From positions 62,001 to 126,000 of the forward strand of contig JAGRPL010000014.1 in the NCBI GenBank assembly GCA_019449595.1: a DNA stretch of 64,000 nt, in the 5' to 3' direction. Below the pieces are notes generated by a model. The model was not told where the DNA came from. It did no database searches and saw nothing but the letters and a program-made list of their open reading frames with translations. Positions 19,300 through 33,900 of this stretch are shown piece by piece; within the stretch, counting starts at the first letter, position 1, and the number at the start of each line of letters is the position of its first letter. This DNA is from Rhodoferax sp. (GTDB lineage Bacteria > Pseudomonadota > Gammaproteobacteria > Burkholderiales > Burkholderiaceae_C). Both the position numbers and the translations under genes were made by a program.

Positions 19300-19626
19300 C
19301 GTTTCCATATCCTTGAGCATGTGGTCCAGATCGGCTTTTTGCGTCGCATCCGGATGCATGCGGGCCTGCAGCTCCTGCTCCATGAAACACACGGTCATGC
19401 GCAGGTAGGTGCTGTCCAGGGCCTTGCGAACGGCCGCAAACTGCTGGCCGATCTTCAGGCAATCCTCGCCCTCTTCCACCATGCGCTGGATGCCGCGGAT
19501 CTGGCCCTCGGCACGGCGCAGGCGGTTCAGGACGTCGGTGCGGGCCTGGCTGTCGTTCAATACGGTCACTTGGCAACTTTCATCAGTTCTGGAATTAGAG
19601 TTGTCCATTTTCGTTGATGTTCCCAT
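19279..19626 (-). CDS. CsoR/RcnR/FrmR-family (DUF156) regulator with a Cys pair
   Basis: Small all-helical repressor, 115 residues (or 109 from the ATG at 19608). The family core is [38 protein letters not shown]. CsoR family members bind metal or react with sulfur species through a conserved Cys in this position. Here the first Cys (EDC) is present and a second Cys follows 24 residues later (TVCF), but the His found 25 residues on in CsoR, RcnR and FrmR is replaced by Phe. Thiol chemistry therefore seems more likely than Cu(I) binding, an inference strengthened by the sulfide oxidoreductase, OsmC and DUF2892 genes upstream. It is the last gene of the operon. Twin operator-like sites lie at the operon promoter. 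Confidence 0.85.
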   Translation of the reverse strand: MGTSTKMDNSNSRTDESCQVTVLNDSQARTDVLNRLRRAEGQIRGIQRMVEEGEDCLKIGQQFAAVRKALDSTYLRMTVCFMEQELQARMHPDATQKADLDHMLKDMETLLARMG

Positions 19627-19651
19627 GGTTAGCCGGCACCGGGACGGTGCA

Positions 19652-20098
19652 TCACTTCAGCCGGGCCTGCAGACTGTCATACACCTCAATCGCAACGGGT
19701 ATGCCCTGCCCCACGCTCTGGGTTACCGTGCAATACGTCTCAAAGGTGTCCAGCACGCGCTCCAGGTGCTCCAGCGCGGCGGCGGGCACGCCCAGCGTCA
19801 GCACTGCACGCATCTGCAGCACCCGCAGGCGCCCCTGTGCGTTGCGGCCCACCTCGGCATGCACATCGCACTGGATGGGTTCGGGTGCCTGCTTGAACTT
19901 GCGCAGGGCAAACAGCAGCGAGTCCGACAGGCAGTTCCCCACCGCAGCGGCCAGGAGCTGCACCGGCGAAGGACCCTGCCCGCTGCCCAGAGGCGCGGGC
20001 TCGTCGGCCAGGAGGGATGGCACCTGGTCGCCGAACTGCACCTCAAACTGGTAGTCCTGCCTCTGGCGAAGCTGGATGTGTACGCTGGTTTCGCTCAT
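19652..20098 (-). CDS. OsmC/Ohr family protein
   Basis: The 148 residues show the OsmC fold with both signature cysteines: the first in AAAVGNCLSDSLLFAL (about residue 56) and the second in DTFETYCTVTQSV (about residue 123). These form the peroxidatic/resolving pair in OsmC and Ohr enzymes, which reduce organic hydroperoxides with lipoyl or other thiols. A role in persulfide or peroxide clearance fits the operon but is inferred. It lies 13 bases after the DUF2892 gene and 25 before the CsoR-type regulator. Confidence 0.85.
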   Translation of the reverse strand: MSETSVHIQLRQRQDYQFEVQFGDQVPSLLADEPAPLGSGQGPSPVQLLAAAVGNCLSDSLLFALRKFKQAPEPIQCDVHAEVGRNAQGRLRVLQMRAVLTLGVPAAALEHLERVLDTFETYCTVTQSVGQGIPVAIEVYDSLQARLK

Positions 20099-20111
20099 TG
20101 CACACCCGCCT

Positions 20112-20336
20112 TCAGTTGGCGCAACCGATTTGCGACTCGGGAACGCCCAGCTTCTTCAGGATGATGCCCAGCGGACAGAAGTTGGTGAAGCCCGACTGGA
20201 ACAGATTGGCGCCCACAAACGCCGTGAAAGCCAGTGCCCATTTGCTGACAAAGAACGGGCTGCCTTCAACGCCCAGCGCCAGGGAAATCATGATGAACAG
20301 GCCTGCAATGACAACGATGTAACGTTGAACGGTCAT
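20112..20336 (-). CDS. DUF2892 small membrane protein (YgaP-type)
   Basis: The 74-residue product has two membrane helices: RYIVVIAGLFIMISLALGV and a second around FTAFVGANLFQSGFTNFCPLGIIL, followed by a short tail. The FTNFCPLG motif with its Cys is the hallmark of this family, which is also the membrane part of the rhodanese YgaP. Free-standing copies are common next to sulfur-handling genes. The start is ATG 20336 with AGGAG upstream; the in-frame ATG eight codons earlier is not supported. A role in sulfur-species transfer at the membrane is inferred. Confidence 0.85.
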   Translation of the reverse strand: MTVQRYIVVIAGLFIMISLALGVEGSPFFVSKWALAFTAFVGANLFQSGFTNFCPLGIILKKLGVPESQIGCAN

Positions 20337-20396
20337 GGTGGTACTCCTATAAAAAAACAAAACAAACGCCGGCGACGCGCACTGCGCGCGCCACGG

Positions 20397-25023
<4,627 letters not shown>

Positions 25024-25030
25024 GGTGTGC

Positions 25031-26137
25031 TCACTTCGCCGCCGCAGCGGGCGTTGCATTGGCAAAGCCGGCCCGGATCGGGTCCAAGGCTACGACTTCA
25101 CCGGCCTTCACCCCAGCCTGGACTTCCACACCCTCAGCACCCAGGTGGCTGCCCAGCCGGACCGCCCGCAGGGAAAACGTCTTGCCGACGACGACATACA
25201 CCGCTGTCAACTCTCCGCGCCGCACAATGGCGGCCTCCGGCACCAGCAACTTGGGAACCGGCTGGGTCTGGGCCTGTGCAAAGCGCACGCGCACTTGCTG
25301 CCCTGGCACCAGGTTGGCGCTGTCTTTCGCCGGCAACTCCAGGCGCCACTCCGTAGTCTGCGAGACCGGATCGGCCGAGGGCACCACACTGCGCCCCACC
25401 GGGGTGATCCATTGCGCTGCGTTCTGGGTGCCATCCACCCCTACCTGCGTCACAGTCGCCGCAGCCACTGCAGCCGAGCGCGATGCCGGCACCTGCACCG
25501 TGGCGCGCAAGGGCTGCGGCGCATACACCGTCAGCAGCGGTTTGCCCGGCACCGCCAGATCCCCGGCCTCGACCTGGGTCTGCAGCACCCAGCCGTCATA
25601 CGGCGCGCTGACGCGGGTGAAGCCCTGTGAGATGCTGGACTGCCGGGCCACGGCCGTGGCCTGGTCCCGCACGGCAACGGCGCCCTTGTACTGGGCGTCC
25701 GCCGTGTCCAGCGCCGCCTTGCTGACAAAACCCTTGCTCTGCAGATCGCGCGTGCGCTCCAGGTTGGCCTTCGCATTGCGCAGCTCGGCATCGGCCTGCT
25801 GGACTTGCGCCTGGCTGCGCTGCACCCCCGCCGCAGCCTCCTGGTCGTCGATCGTCGCCAGAACCTGCCCGGCGCGAACCTTGTCACCCGCCTTCACCAG
25901 CAGCGTGGCAATGCGCCCGGACGCCTGGGCCGCCACGGTACTTTGCCGCACGGGCTGGATCACGCCGTCCAATTCGTACACGGAGCCCACCGCCTTGGCC
26001 TGCAAAACGGTCGTGGGCACAGCCACGTTCTGGGCAAAAGCCGGCAGAAAACCGCCCACGGCGACCGCGACCAAGCCCGCGCACAGGGACGGCCTCTGAA
26101 AATGACGGTTCATCCGACTCAAAACGCTGGTTTTCAT
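25031..26137 (-). CDS. RND efflux periplasmic adaptor (membrane fusion protein)
   Basis: Periplasmic adaptor linking the RND pump to an outer-membrane channel. The start is ATG 26137 ([14 protein letters not shown]) with AGGAGA six bases upstream, giving 368 residues. A signal peptide ends at AFAQN. Two lipoyl-like half-motifs ([20 protein letters not shown] and [21 protein letters not shown]) flank a coiled-coil hairpin at about residues 85-150, followed by the beta-barrel and membrane-proximal domains. It is the first gene of the six-gene operon. Its promoter and operators lie just upstream. Confidence 0.9.
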   Translation of the reverse strand: MKTSVLSRMNRHFQRPSLCAGLVAVAVGGFLPAFAQNVAVPTTVLQAKAVGSVYELDGVIQPVRQSTVAAQASGRIATLLVKAGDKVRAGQVLATIDDQEAAAGVQRSQAQVQQADAELRNAKANLERTRDLQSKGFVSKAALDTADAQYKGAVAVRDQATAVARQSSISQGFTRVSAPYDGWVLQTQVEAGDLAVPGKPLLTVYAPQPLRATVQVPASRSAAVAAATVTQVGVDGTQNAAQWITPVGRSVVPSADPVSQTTEWRLELPAKDSANLVPGQQVRVRFAQAQTQPVPKLLVPEAAIVRRGELTAVYVVVGKTFSLRAVRLGSHLGAEGVEVQAGVKAGEVVALDPIRAGFANATPAAAAK

Positions 26138-26149
26138 AACTTCTCCTGT

Positions 26150-26187
26150 ATACCCCATGCAGTATATATGAATACTACTATGGGTAT
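26150..26187. promoter_or_regulatory. Twin inverted operator-like sites (CsoR-type)
   Basis: Two 16-bp sites face each other: ATACCCCATGCAGTAT (26150-26165) and, on the other strand, ATACCCATAGTAGTAT (26172-26187). They agree at 12 of 16 positions, and both have the ATACCC...AGTAT form. Their starts are 22 bp apart, two turns of the helix. They cover the -10 and the -35 of the operon promoter. They resemble the TAC-C-run...AGTA sites of the CsoR/RcnR family, so the regulator at 19279-19626 is the natural candidate. That link is inferred. Confidence 0.6.
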
Positions 26188-26190
26188 CAA
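26161..26190 (-). promoter_or_regulatory. Sigma-70 promoter of the RND/sulfide operon
   Basis: On the minus strand TTGATA (26190-26185) and TATACT (26166-26161) are 18 bases apart. The -10 box ends 23 bases before the adaptor gene's ATG at 26137. Each box lies within one of the twin operator-like sites. Confidence 0.6.
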
Positions 26191-26353
26191 GTCCCGCCGA
26201 AAGCGCCCCGCCGATGCTCCGTTTGGCAAGCCCGTCGATGGCAAAAAACGCCCCGCGGGCATAGGCTGCGCCAAAAACAGCGGAAAATCAAACCCTGGTT
26301 GTGTCTGGCGACGGGTGCTCGCCGGCGACCCTCAATCCATCCACAAAGGCACT

Positions 26354-27382
26354 ATGGCCATTTTTGTAACCGGTGGTGCGGGCTACATTGGCTCCCACAC
26401 ATGCGTCGAGTTGCTCAGCGCAGGCCACGACGTGGCGGTATTTGACAATTTCTGCAACAGCCAGCCCGAAGCGCTGGCGCGTGTGGAGCGCATCACGGGA
26501 AAACGCCCCGTCCTGTACCAGGGCGACATCCGCGACTCCGCCGCGTTGACGCACGCCCTGCGTCACAGCGACGCGACCGCCGTCATCCATTTCGCGGGTC
26601 TCAAGGCTGTGGGCGAATCCGTGCAGAACCCGCTGCAGTACTACGACAACAACGTGGTCGGCACCGTTCGCCTGCTGGAAGCCATGGGCGCCTGCAACGT
26701 CAAGACGTTGGTGTTCAGCTCCTCCGCCACCGTGTACGGCGAGCCGCAGCGCCTGCCCTTGTCCGAAGACCACCCGCTGTCGGCCACCAACCCCTATGGC
26801 CGGACCAAACTGGTGATCGAGGACATGCTGCGCGACCTGCACCACAGCGACCCCAGCTGGCGCATCAGCATGCTGCGGTACTTCAACCCCGTCGGGGCCC
26901 ATGACAGCGGCCTGATCGGCGAAGACCCGCAAGGCACCCCCAACAACCTGATGCCGTACGTGGCGCAGGTCGCCGTGGGGCAGCGTGCGTTCCTCAACGT
27001 CTGGGGCAACGACTACGACACGGCCGACGGTACCGGTGTGCGGGACTACATCCACGTCGTGGACCTGGCACTGGGCCATCTGAAGGCGCTGCAGCGCCTG
27101 GAAACCCACGCAGAATGCCAGGCCATCAACCTGGGCACCGGTACGGGCTACAGCGTGCTGGACATGGTGCGGGCGTTCGAGCAGGCCAGCGGCAAGGCCG
27201 TGCCCTACCAAATTGCCGCCAGGCGCCCGGGAGATGTCGCCGCCTGCTACGCCGACCCGGCGCGGGCCGAAGCCCTGCTGGGGTGGCGCGCGCAGCGCGG
27301 TCTGGAACGCATGTGCGCCGATGCCTGGCGCTGGCAAAGCACCAACCCGACCGGCTATGCCCGGCCGGCGCACACCACGTGA
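26354..27382 (+). CDS. galE: UDP-glucose/UDP-GlcNAc 4-epimerase GalE
   Basis: NAD-dependent C4 epimerase of the short-chain dehydrogenase family, 342 residues. NAD loop [13 protein letters not shown] is at the start. The catalytic triad is Ser124 ([10 protein letters not shown]), Tyr148 and Lys152 (NPYGRTK). The residue equivalent to E. coli Tyr299 is Cys298 ([11 protein letters not shown]), as in human GALE, where Cys allows N-acetylated substrates; E. coli GalE with Tyr is limited to UDP-Glc/Gal. It overlaps pelA by GTGA, so it is part of the pel operon and may supply UDP-GalNAc for Pel. A long in-frame extension upstream of the ATG is not coding. No clear promoter is seen in 26191-26353. 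Confidence 0.94.
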   Translation: MAIFVTGGAGYIGSHTCVELLSAGHDVAVFDNFCNSQPEALARVERITGKRPVLYQGDIRDSAALTHALRHSDATAVIHFAGLKAVGESVQNPLQYYDNNVVGTVRLLEAMGACNVKTLVFSSSATVYGEPQRLPLSEDHPLSATNPYGRTKLVIEDMLRDLHHSDPSWRISMLRYFNPVGAHDSGLIGEDPQGTPNNLMPYVAQVAVGQRAFLNVWGNDYDTADGTGVRDYIHVVDLALGHLKALQRLETHAECQAINLGTGTGYSVLDMVRAFEQASGKAVPYQIAARRPGDVAACYADPARAEALLGWRAQRGLERMCADAWRWQSTNPTGYARPAHTT

Positions 27383-30123
27383 AACAGCTCTGCCTTGTCT
27401 GTCTGGGGTGGCTGCTGGCCGGATGGGTTTCAGCGGCACCCGCAGTGGCTTTCTTTTATGGTGCCCAACCGCCCTGGGACGCCTTGCAGGCGTTTGACGT
27501 GGTCGTGGTCGATCCGGACCACGTGCCCAACCCAGCCGCACCCGCGCTGGCCCACACGCGCCTGGCCGCCTATGTCGCAGTGGGCGAAGTCCAGCCCAGT
27601 CGCGCCTACGCCGCACGCATTCCTTCCGCATGGCTGCGGGGCGAGAACTCCGCATGGGGCAGCCGCCTGATCGACCAGGCCACCCCGGAATGGCCCCGAT
27701 TCTTTGTCCAGAGGGTCATTGCGCCGCTGTGGGCGGCCGGATACCGCTCCTTTTTCCTGGACACGCTGGACTCCTACCACCTGTACGCCAAAACGCCGCA
27801 GGAGCGCGCGCGGCAAGAAGCCGGTCTGGTGGCGCTGGTCACGCAACTCAAGCAGCAGTACCCGCAGGCCGAGCTGATCTTCAACCGGGGCTTTGAGATT
27901 CTGGAACAAACCCACCAGTACGTGAGCTTTGTCGCCGCCGAGTCGCTGTACCAGGGGTACGACGCGTCCCGCAACAGCTACCGCAGCGTGCCCGCCGCCG
28001 ATCGGGAATGGCTGCTGACCCAGTTCAAGCGCGTGCATGACGACTACCAGATCCCCGTCATCGCCATCGACTATGTGCCCGCCCGCGACCGCGAACTGGC
28101 ACGCACCACCGCCCGCCAAATTGAAGCCCAAGGCTTCATCCCGTGGGTCGCCACACCGGACCTCGCCAGTGTGGGCATCGGGCTGGTGGAAGTCATGCCG
28201 CGGCGGGTGCTGGTGGTGCACAGCCCGCTGGCCAACGAATACCAGTTGCGGGAAACCGCCGCCGTGCGCTATGCCACCATGCCCTTGAATTACCTGGGCT
28301 ACGCGGTGGATTACGTCGACCTTCGCCACCTGCCGCCCACCGTGTCGCCGGACCGTTACGCCGGCGTCGTGCTTTGGCTGGAAGCGCGCGGTACCGGAAC
28401 CGAGCGCAAAAACCTGGGCACGTGGTTGGCCCAGCGGCTGGAAGAGAACATGCCACTTGCCGTGATGGATGACATTGCCCCCCTGCTAGAAGCGCCCCTG
28501 GCCGGCAAGGTGGGCATCACAGCCCCACCCGGCACCGAAAGCCTGGCCCCCATCACCGTGACCGAACAGGCAGACATGCTGGGCTTCGAGCGCAAACCCC
28601 GCCCCCAAGCTGCGGAGTTCACGGCCACCCGGCTCACCCAGGGGCGGCCCCTGCTGACGCTGAGCCAGGGCAAATCGCAACAGGTGGCAGCAGCCATCAT
28701 GCCGTGGGGCGGTTTCGTCATGCAGCCCTATGGCCTGGTCAATCTACCCACCACCGGAGAAAGCCGCTGGGTGATCGATCCCTTTGCGTTCTTCCGCGAA
28801 GCCCTGCGCCTGCCTGCCATGCCCGTGCCCGACACGACCACCGAAAGTGGCCGGCGCCTGCTGCTGGTGCACATGGACGGCGATGGTTTTGTCAACCGCT
28901 CCGAGCTGCCGGGTACCCCTTTTGCGGGCGAAGTGGTGCGCGACCGCGTGGTCCGCAAGTACCCGCTGCCCATGACCATCTCCGTGATTGAAGCAGAAGT
29001 GTCTCCCCAGGGGCTTTACCCCCAGTACGCACAGCAACTGGAAGCCGTGGCGCGCGACATTTTCCGCGCGCCCAATGTAGAAATAGCGTCCCACAGCTAC
29101 ACGCACCCCTTCAACTGGAGCAAGGTGGCGGCGCCAGACGAGACCGGCGACTACCACCTCAAGGTACCCGGGTACACCTTTGACCTGCAGCGTGAAATCG
29201 AAGGCTCGGTGCGCTATATCGAGAGCCGGCTGGCCCCCGCCGGCAAAAAGGTGACCCTGTTCCTGTGGACGGGCAATTGCGTCCCCGGGCGGGACGCGCT
29301 GGAATGGACGCAGCGTCTGGGCATCATGAACATGAACGGTGGCGACACTATTGCCACCCGCTCCAACCCGTCCCTGACGGCCGTCGAAGGACTCGGCATG
29401 GAACGCAATGGCCTGTTCCAGGTCTTTGCTCCCAACCAGAACGAGAACGTCTACACCAACAACTGGACGGGGCCTTTCTACGGTTTCGAACGCGTCATTG
29501 AAACCTACGAACTGACCGAGAGCCCCCGGCGGCTCAAACCCATCGACATTTATTTCCACACCTACCTGACGACCCGGCAAGCCGGCATGCGCTCGCTCGA
29601 CAAGATTTTCGCCTACGCCCTCGCGCAGGAAACAACCCCGGTATTCGCCAGCGAATACGCCCGCAAGGTTGCCGATTTCTCCCGCGTTGCCGTGGCGCGC
29701 ACCGCCACCAGTTGGCGTATCCGCGGCGCGGAAAACGTGCGCACCCTGCGCGCCCCTGCCGCGTTGGGCGCACCCGACGTCGACACCAGTCAGGCGGTCG
29801 CCGGGTTCAACATCCATGGCGGCGCAACCTACATCCATCTCGCCGGCGCGTCGGCCGATCTGGCGTTTGCCCCCCGCACGGCAACGAGTGTGCGCCTGGT
29901 GTCTGCCAATGCCCGCGTAGACGCCTTTGCGCATACGCCCACTGGCTACCGCTGGACGCTGGCGGGACATGTTCCAATCCGTTTCACGCTGGCCAACGCC
30001 GCGCGTTGCAGCGTGCGCGTTGCCGGGCGGGAGGTATCACCCACCCGCGACGCCAACGGCGATTTCCATTACCAACTGAACACCCATGCTGCCAGCCCGC
30101 TCGAAGCGATATGCCGGGATTGA
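27379..30123 (+). CDS. pelA: PelA, periplasmic Pel polysaccharide deacetylase/hydrolase
   Basis: Modifies Pel, the partly deacetylated GalN/GalNAc exopolysaccharide, in the periplasm. The start is GTG 27379, overlapping the galE stop. The 914 residues match P. aeruginosa PelA (948) in length. A signal peptide ([19 protein letters not shown]) is followed by the TIM-barrel alpha-1,4-galactosaminidase-like hydrolase (about 20-260) with FFLDTLDSY and [10 protein letters not shown] reductase-like middle part and the polysaccharide deacetylase domain follow, with metal-site motifs MDGDGF (about 497-502) and SHSYTHPF (about 570-577). A C-terminal beta-rich domain ends the protein. Its last 38 bases overlap the next gene. 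Confidence 0.93.
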   Translation: MKQLCLVCLGWLLAGWVSAAPAVAFFYGAQPPWDALQAFDVVVVDPDHVPNPAAPALAHTRLAAYVAVGEVQPSRAYAARIPSAWLRGENSAWGSRLIDQATPEWPRFFVQRVIAPLWAAGYRSFFLDTLDSYHLYAKTPQERARQEAGLVALVTQLKQQYPQAELIFNRGFEILEQTHQYVSFVAAESLYQGYDASRNSYRSVPAADREWLLTQFKRVHDDYQIPVIAIDYVPARDRELARTTARQIEAQGFIPWVATPDLASVGIGLVEVMPRRVLVVHSPLANEYQLRETAAVRYATMPLNYLGYAVDYVDLRHLPPTVSPDRYAGVVLWLEARGTGTERKNLGTWLAQRLEENMPLAVMDDIAPLLEAPLAGKVGITAPPGTESLAPITVTEQADMLGFERKPRPQAAEFTATRLTQGRPLLTLSQGKSQQVAAAIMPWGGFVMQPYGLVNLPTTGESRWVIDPFAFFREALRLPAMPVPDTTTESGRRLLLVHMDGDGFVNRSELPGTPFAGEVVRDRVVRKYPLPMTISVIEAEVSPQGLYPQYAQQLEAVARDIFRAPNVEIASHSYTHPFNWSKVAAPDETGDYHLKVPGYTFDLQREIEGSVRYIESRLAPAGKKVTLFLWTGNCVPGRDALEWTQRLGIMNMNGGDTIATRSNPSLTAVEGLGMERNGLFQVFAPNQNENVYTNNWTGPFYGFERVIETYELTESPRRLKPIDIYFHTYLTTRQAGMRSLDKIFAYALAQETTPVFASEYARKVADFSRVAVARTATSWRIRGAENVRTLRAPAALGAPDVDTSQAVAGFNIHGGATYIHLAGASADLAFAPRTATSVRLVSANARVDAFAHTPTGYRWTLAGHVPIRFTLANAARCSVRVAGREVSPTRDANGDFHYQLNTHAASPLEAICRD

Positions 30124-30982
30124 CGGCGAGACCCCGCGTCTCCAACTGGCTTCCAACTGGCAGCTCGCCCTGATCGCCGTGCTCATGATCGGGCTGTTGC
30201 GCGTCATTTTTCCGCAGAAGGCCCTGGTCGAGAAGCTCTACGACCACGAACAGCTCGACGAGCTGACCCAGTCGTATATCGAGAACCTGCACCGAACCGA
30301 TCCGGGCAACGCCGACCTGACGATTCTGCTGGGTCGGTCGCGACGCGACCAGATGGACACCACGGCGCTGGAACGCCTGCTGCAACCCATTCTGGCCACC
30401 GGCAACGCACGACAACGCGCGGAGGCCCGGCTGCTGCTGCTGGCCGCCTACGAACGCGCCCTGAACACCCAAACCCCGGCCGGGGATGTCCAGCGCGCCC
30501 GCGCCCGTCTGGTAACCCTCCTGCAAAGCGCCCAGCACGACCAGGTCCCCCCCCAACTGGCGGGCGCCTTTGCTGCCTCGGCGTTTCGCCTCGATCTCTC
30601 CGAAACGGGGCTGGATTTTCTCAACCAGGTGGCCCCCGGACGCTCGACAGCAGCGCTTGAAGGGTATGCCCATGAAGCCCTGGGCACGGGCCGCCATCTG
30701 CTGGCCGCCGAATACTTTCTGCTGGCCCGCCGGCAAGCGGCGGACCGCAATGCGGCACGCACCTACTTCCGCCAGGGCATTGAGGCCCTCATGGCCGCCA
30801 GCCGCTTCCAGCAGGCCCTGGTGGCCGCCGACCGCTCTCTGGGCGACCTTGCCGACGATCCGGAAACCTTGCGGTTCCTGATCCAGACGGCGCTGGCCGC
30901 CGGAGACCCCGTCCGCGCAGCACGCTATGCACAAAGGCTCGTTTTCAAAGAGCCCCCGCCGCCGCCAGGAGTGACCCCGTGA
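30086..30982 (+). CDS. pelB: PelB N-terminal part as a separate membrane-anchored TPR protein
   Basis: 298 residues: a short cytoplasmic N-terminus, one membrane helix (LALIAVLMIGLLRVIF, about 27-42), then helical TPR-like repeats facing the periplasm. In P. aeruginosa these parts form the start of one 1193-residue PelB that continues into more TPRs and the outer-membrane barrel. Here they are a separate gene, ending in a GTGA overlap with the next one, which carries its own signal peptide. The ATG lies inside pelA (38-base overlap) and lacks a strong ribosome site, so coupling to pelA is likely. Expected role: contact with PelA and the inner-membrane synthase. The identity as split PelB is inferred from position and layout. 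Confidence 0.7.
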   Translation: MLPARSKRYAGIDGETPRLQLASNWQLALIAVLMIGLLRVIFPQKALVEKLYDHEQLDELTQSYIENLHRTDPGNADLTILLGRSRRDQMDTTALERLLQPILATGNARQRAEARLLLLAAYERALNTQTPAGDVQRARARLVTLLQSAQHDQVPPQLAGAFAASAFRLDLSETGLDFLNQVAPGRSTAALEGYAHEALGTGRHLLAAEYFLLARRQAADRNAARTYFRQGIEALMAASRFQQALVAADRSLGDLADDPETLRFLIQTALAAGDPVRAARYAQRLVFKEPPPPPGVTP

Positions 30983-33900
30983 GCCGCCCCGTGCTGTGGG
31001 CGAGCCTGCTGGCGGCGGTGCAGAGCGCCTGGGCTGCGCCTGCCGACCCGCCGCCGGTTGCCGGGCAGGATTACTATTCTTGGCAAATCACCTCGGGCAG
31101 TTTGCAGGGGCTGGAGCCACTCTACCAACGCTACAGCACCTTGTCGTATGTGCGCATGGAACGCCGCGGCCCGCAGTACGTGCTGCGGGCAGGATTCTGG
31201 CCGAGCCGTCAGGCAGCGCGGGATCACCTGCCTGCAGACCTGCCCAAGCAGGCGCTGATTCGCGTCGCCACCTACAGGCCCGAAACGATCACGCGCCAAA
31301 ACTGGCCACAAGCCCTGCCAGCCACCCGGACCGTGGCCACCCCCCAGGCAACCACGCAAGCCGTTCCCGACACACCGGACGCCACGGCTGTCGCAGCGGC
31401 ACCGCCCCCGCCAACGCGGGCACCAGCGCCCCCGGCCGGAGGGGCGATGCGTGCGTTCAACCAGGCCGACTACGCCCTGGCTTTCGATGCCTTCCTGGGT
31501 GCCGGCGATCTGCAGCGGGCCTTTCAGCTGGCGAGCCATGCCGTAGCCAGCGTCCCTGCCGACACCGACTGGCGGCGCAAACTGGCACGCCTGTCCGAAT
31601 GGACCAGCCGCCCGGAGACCGCCTGGATCCACTGGGCCTATCTGTTCCAGCATGGCGACCATTCGCCCGAAACCGTCCAGGCTGTGTTGCGCCTGGCTCC
31701 GCTCACCGGAGAGCCGGAAGTGGCGATTGCCGCCTGGGTATTGCGCCTGGACCAGGGGCCGCTTAACACCGCGCAATGGGCCGACCTGTTCACCCTGTAC
31801 GAGTCCGCCGGAAAGGCGGAACAGGGTTCCCGCCTGTTTGAGGCCCAGTACCGCAAATCCCGCGATCCGGCACTGCTCGAACAGGCTGCGCGGCTGGCCG
31901 AAAACCGGGGCGACGACCCGCGCGCCCTGCAGCTGTATGCCGAGCGCGCAGGCTTGAAACCGTTTTCCATGGATGCGGCCCTCCGGGCGGTCGTCCTGCT
32001 GATCCGCCGCGACCGCATGCAGGAAGCCTACGCACTGATGCAGCAGCACCGCGAGGAAGTGCCACCGGAGGCGACCGATTTCTGGCGCCTGCTGGCCAAC
32101 ACAGCGTGGGAGTTGCAGGAAGTGGACGCGGCCATCACCGCGTACCAGCATTACGCCAACAGTCCCCAGGCCACGGGTGCCGACTGGTCCCGGCTGATCT
32201 TCCTGGTACGCCAGCGCTTTCCCTTGCAGGCCGCGGATCTGGCCCTGCTGGCTTTCCACCGCTTTGGCGCGATCGACAACCTGCTGCTGGCCCTGGGAAT
32301 CTATGCCGAAGCAGCCGACCTGAACGGCCAGGAGCGGCTGTACCGCCAACTGACGCCCGCCGAACTGGCGACAGCACAAGGCGACGCACGTTTCCTGGTC
32401 TTGCGGGCCCAATACTTCCAGCGCGCACGCCAGCCCGACCGGGCCTGGGAAGACTACAAGAAAGCCCTGGCGCTCCAGCCCGATGACCGCCAGATCGCGG
32501 TTCCCGTGCTGTGGTTCCTGCTGGACCGCGGCCGCAAGTCCGAACTGCAGGTCCTGCTGCAGCAATGGGCTGCGCGTGCCCAGACCGATCCCGCCTACTG
32601 GCTGGCGTTCGCCGCAGCCCACCAGACGCTGGATCACCCCAAGGAGGCGGTGCGCTGGTACCGCCAGGAGATTCGCCGAAATCCCGACGATGCCCTGGTA
32701 TTGCTCAACTACGCCGATGCGCTCGAACGGGCCCCCCTGCCCGGCATGGCCGCGCGCGTGCGGCGTCACGCCTGGCTGCAGTTGCGGGAGAAACACCCCT
32801 CCCCCGAAGGCAACGGGACCCTGGGCGCCAACCCCGAACTGCTGGCCCTGGCGCGTCTGGCCATCCTCAACCAGCCGGGCGATCCGGGCCTGCAACGGGT
32901 ACGGCAGCTGGTGACCCAATTGCGCGGGGTGGCACCGGAACCCGCCCCCGGCGACGGGCAGGTGCAGGACCTGGTCCTGGGCTGGGCCCTTTCCCACGAG
33001 CAGTTTTTCAACGCCCGCAGCTGGATGTGGTTGCAGTACGCCCGCAATACCCGCTCAGGCAACCCGATGCCGGTGTGGGGGCAAAGCCAGGTGGCGCTGC
33101 AAACAGGCGATACCCAGACCATGGACAGGCTCCTGGCCCGGAACGCCGACCAGGTTCCCATCCACGCCCGTTACGACATGGACTATGCCCTGGAGCGCGC
33201 ACCGCAAGCCTTGAGCACCGCCTTCGAGGGTCTGCAGAGCCACGCCGATGACGAGGACCTGCACGACCGTTACCGGCAACATGTGCCGCGGCACGCCAGC
33301 TACCTACAAATGCGCGCATCCAACGACACCTACGGCGACCTCAACAGCCAGAGCCGCCAGCTGGACGCCCGGCTGGCCATCCGCCCCACACTGCATCTGC
33401 TTCTGGGGGGGAGCTACACGGGGCAATCCAGCGCCGACCCGGTGTTGGGGCCATTCATCCCCGGCGCCGAACGGTTGACCCGCGTGGGACTGCACTGGCT
33501 GGGCCATGACTCGGAAGGGCAGTTCACTGTCTTCCAGCGCGATGAGCTCCGTGTGCAAAATGGCCTGCAGCTTGCGCAAGCCTGGAACTGGAGCCCGCGC
33601 CTCACTGTGGACGGAGAGCTGGCTTACCGCGTGGATGCAACCGACAACGTGACCCTGCGGACCTTGGGCAGCGAAGACCACGCCCACCTTGGCGTGAACT
33701 ACGCCATCGGCAAACGGGAATACGTCCGGGCGACCTCCCGCTGGTCGCGCTACAACCGCCAGGCCAGCGATCCCACGGATGGGGAAGTTTTCGGCTTTGG
33801 ACAAACCCATACGCTGGAAGCGGGCTACCGCATCCGCACAGAATACCCCGATGTCCGGGTCCGCCTGTATGCGACCCATCAACGCTACGCTTTTGACGGG

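Noticed and set aside
25805-26353. In-frame extension upstream of galE
   Set aside because: It overlaps the adaptor gene and the operon promoter; GalE homology starts at the ATG at 26354.
30086-30982. Split PelB as a sequencing frameshift
   Set aside because: The downstream gene has its own start overlap, signal peptide and extra domain, so two real genes are more likely than an error.
30925-32997. A 690-codon minus-strand frame
   Set aside because: Antisense shadow of pelB.
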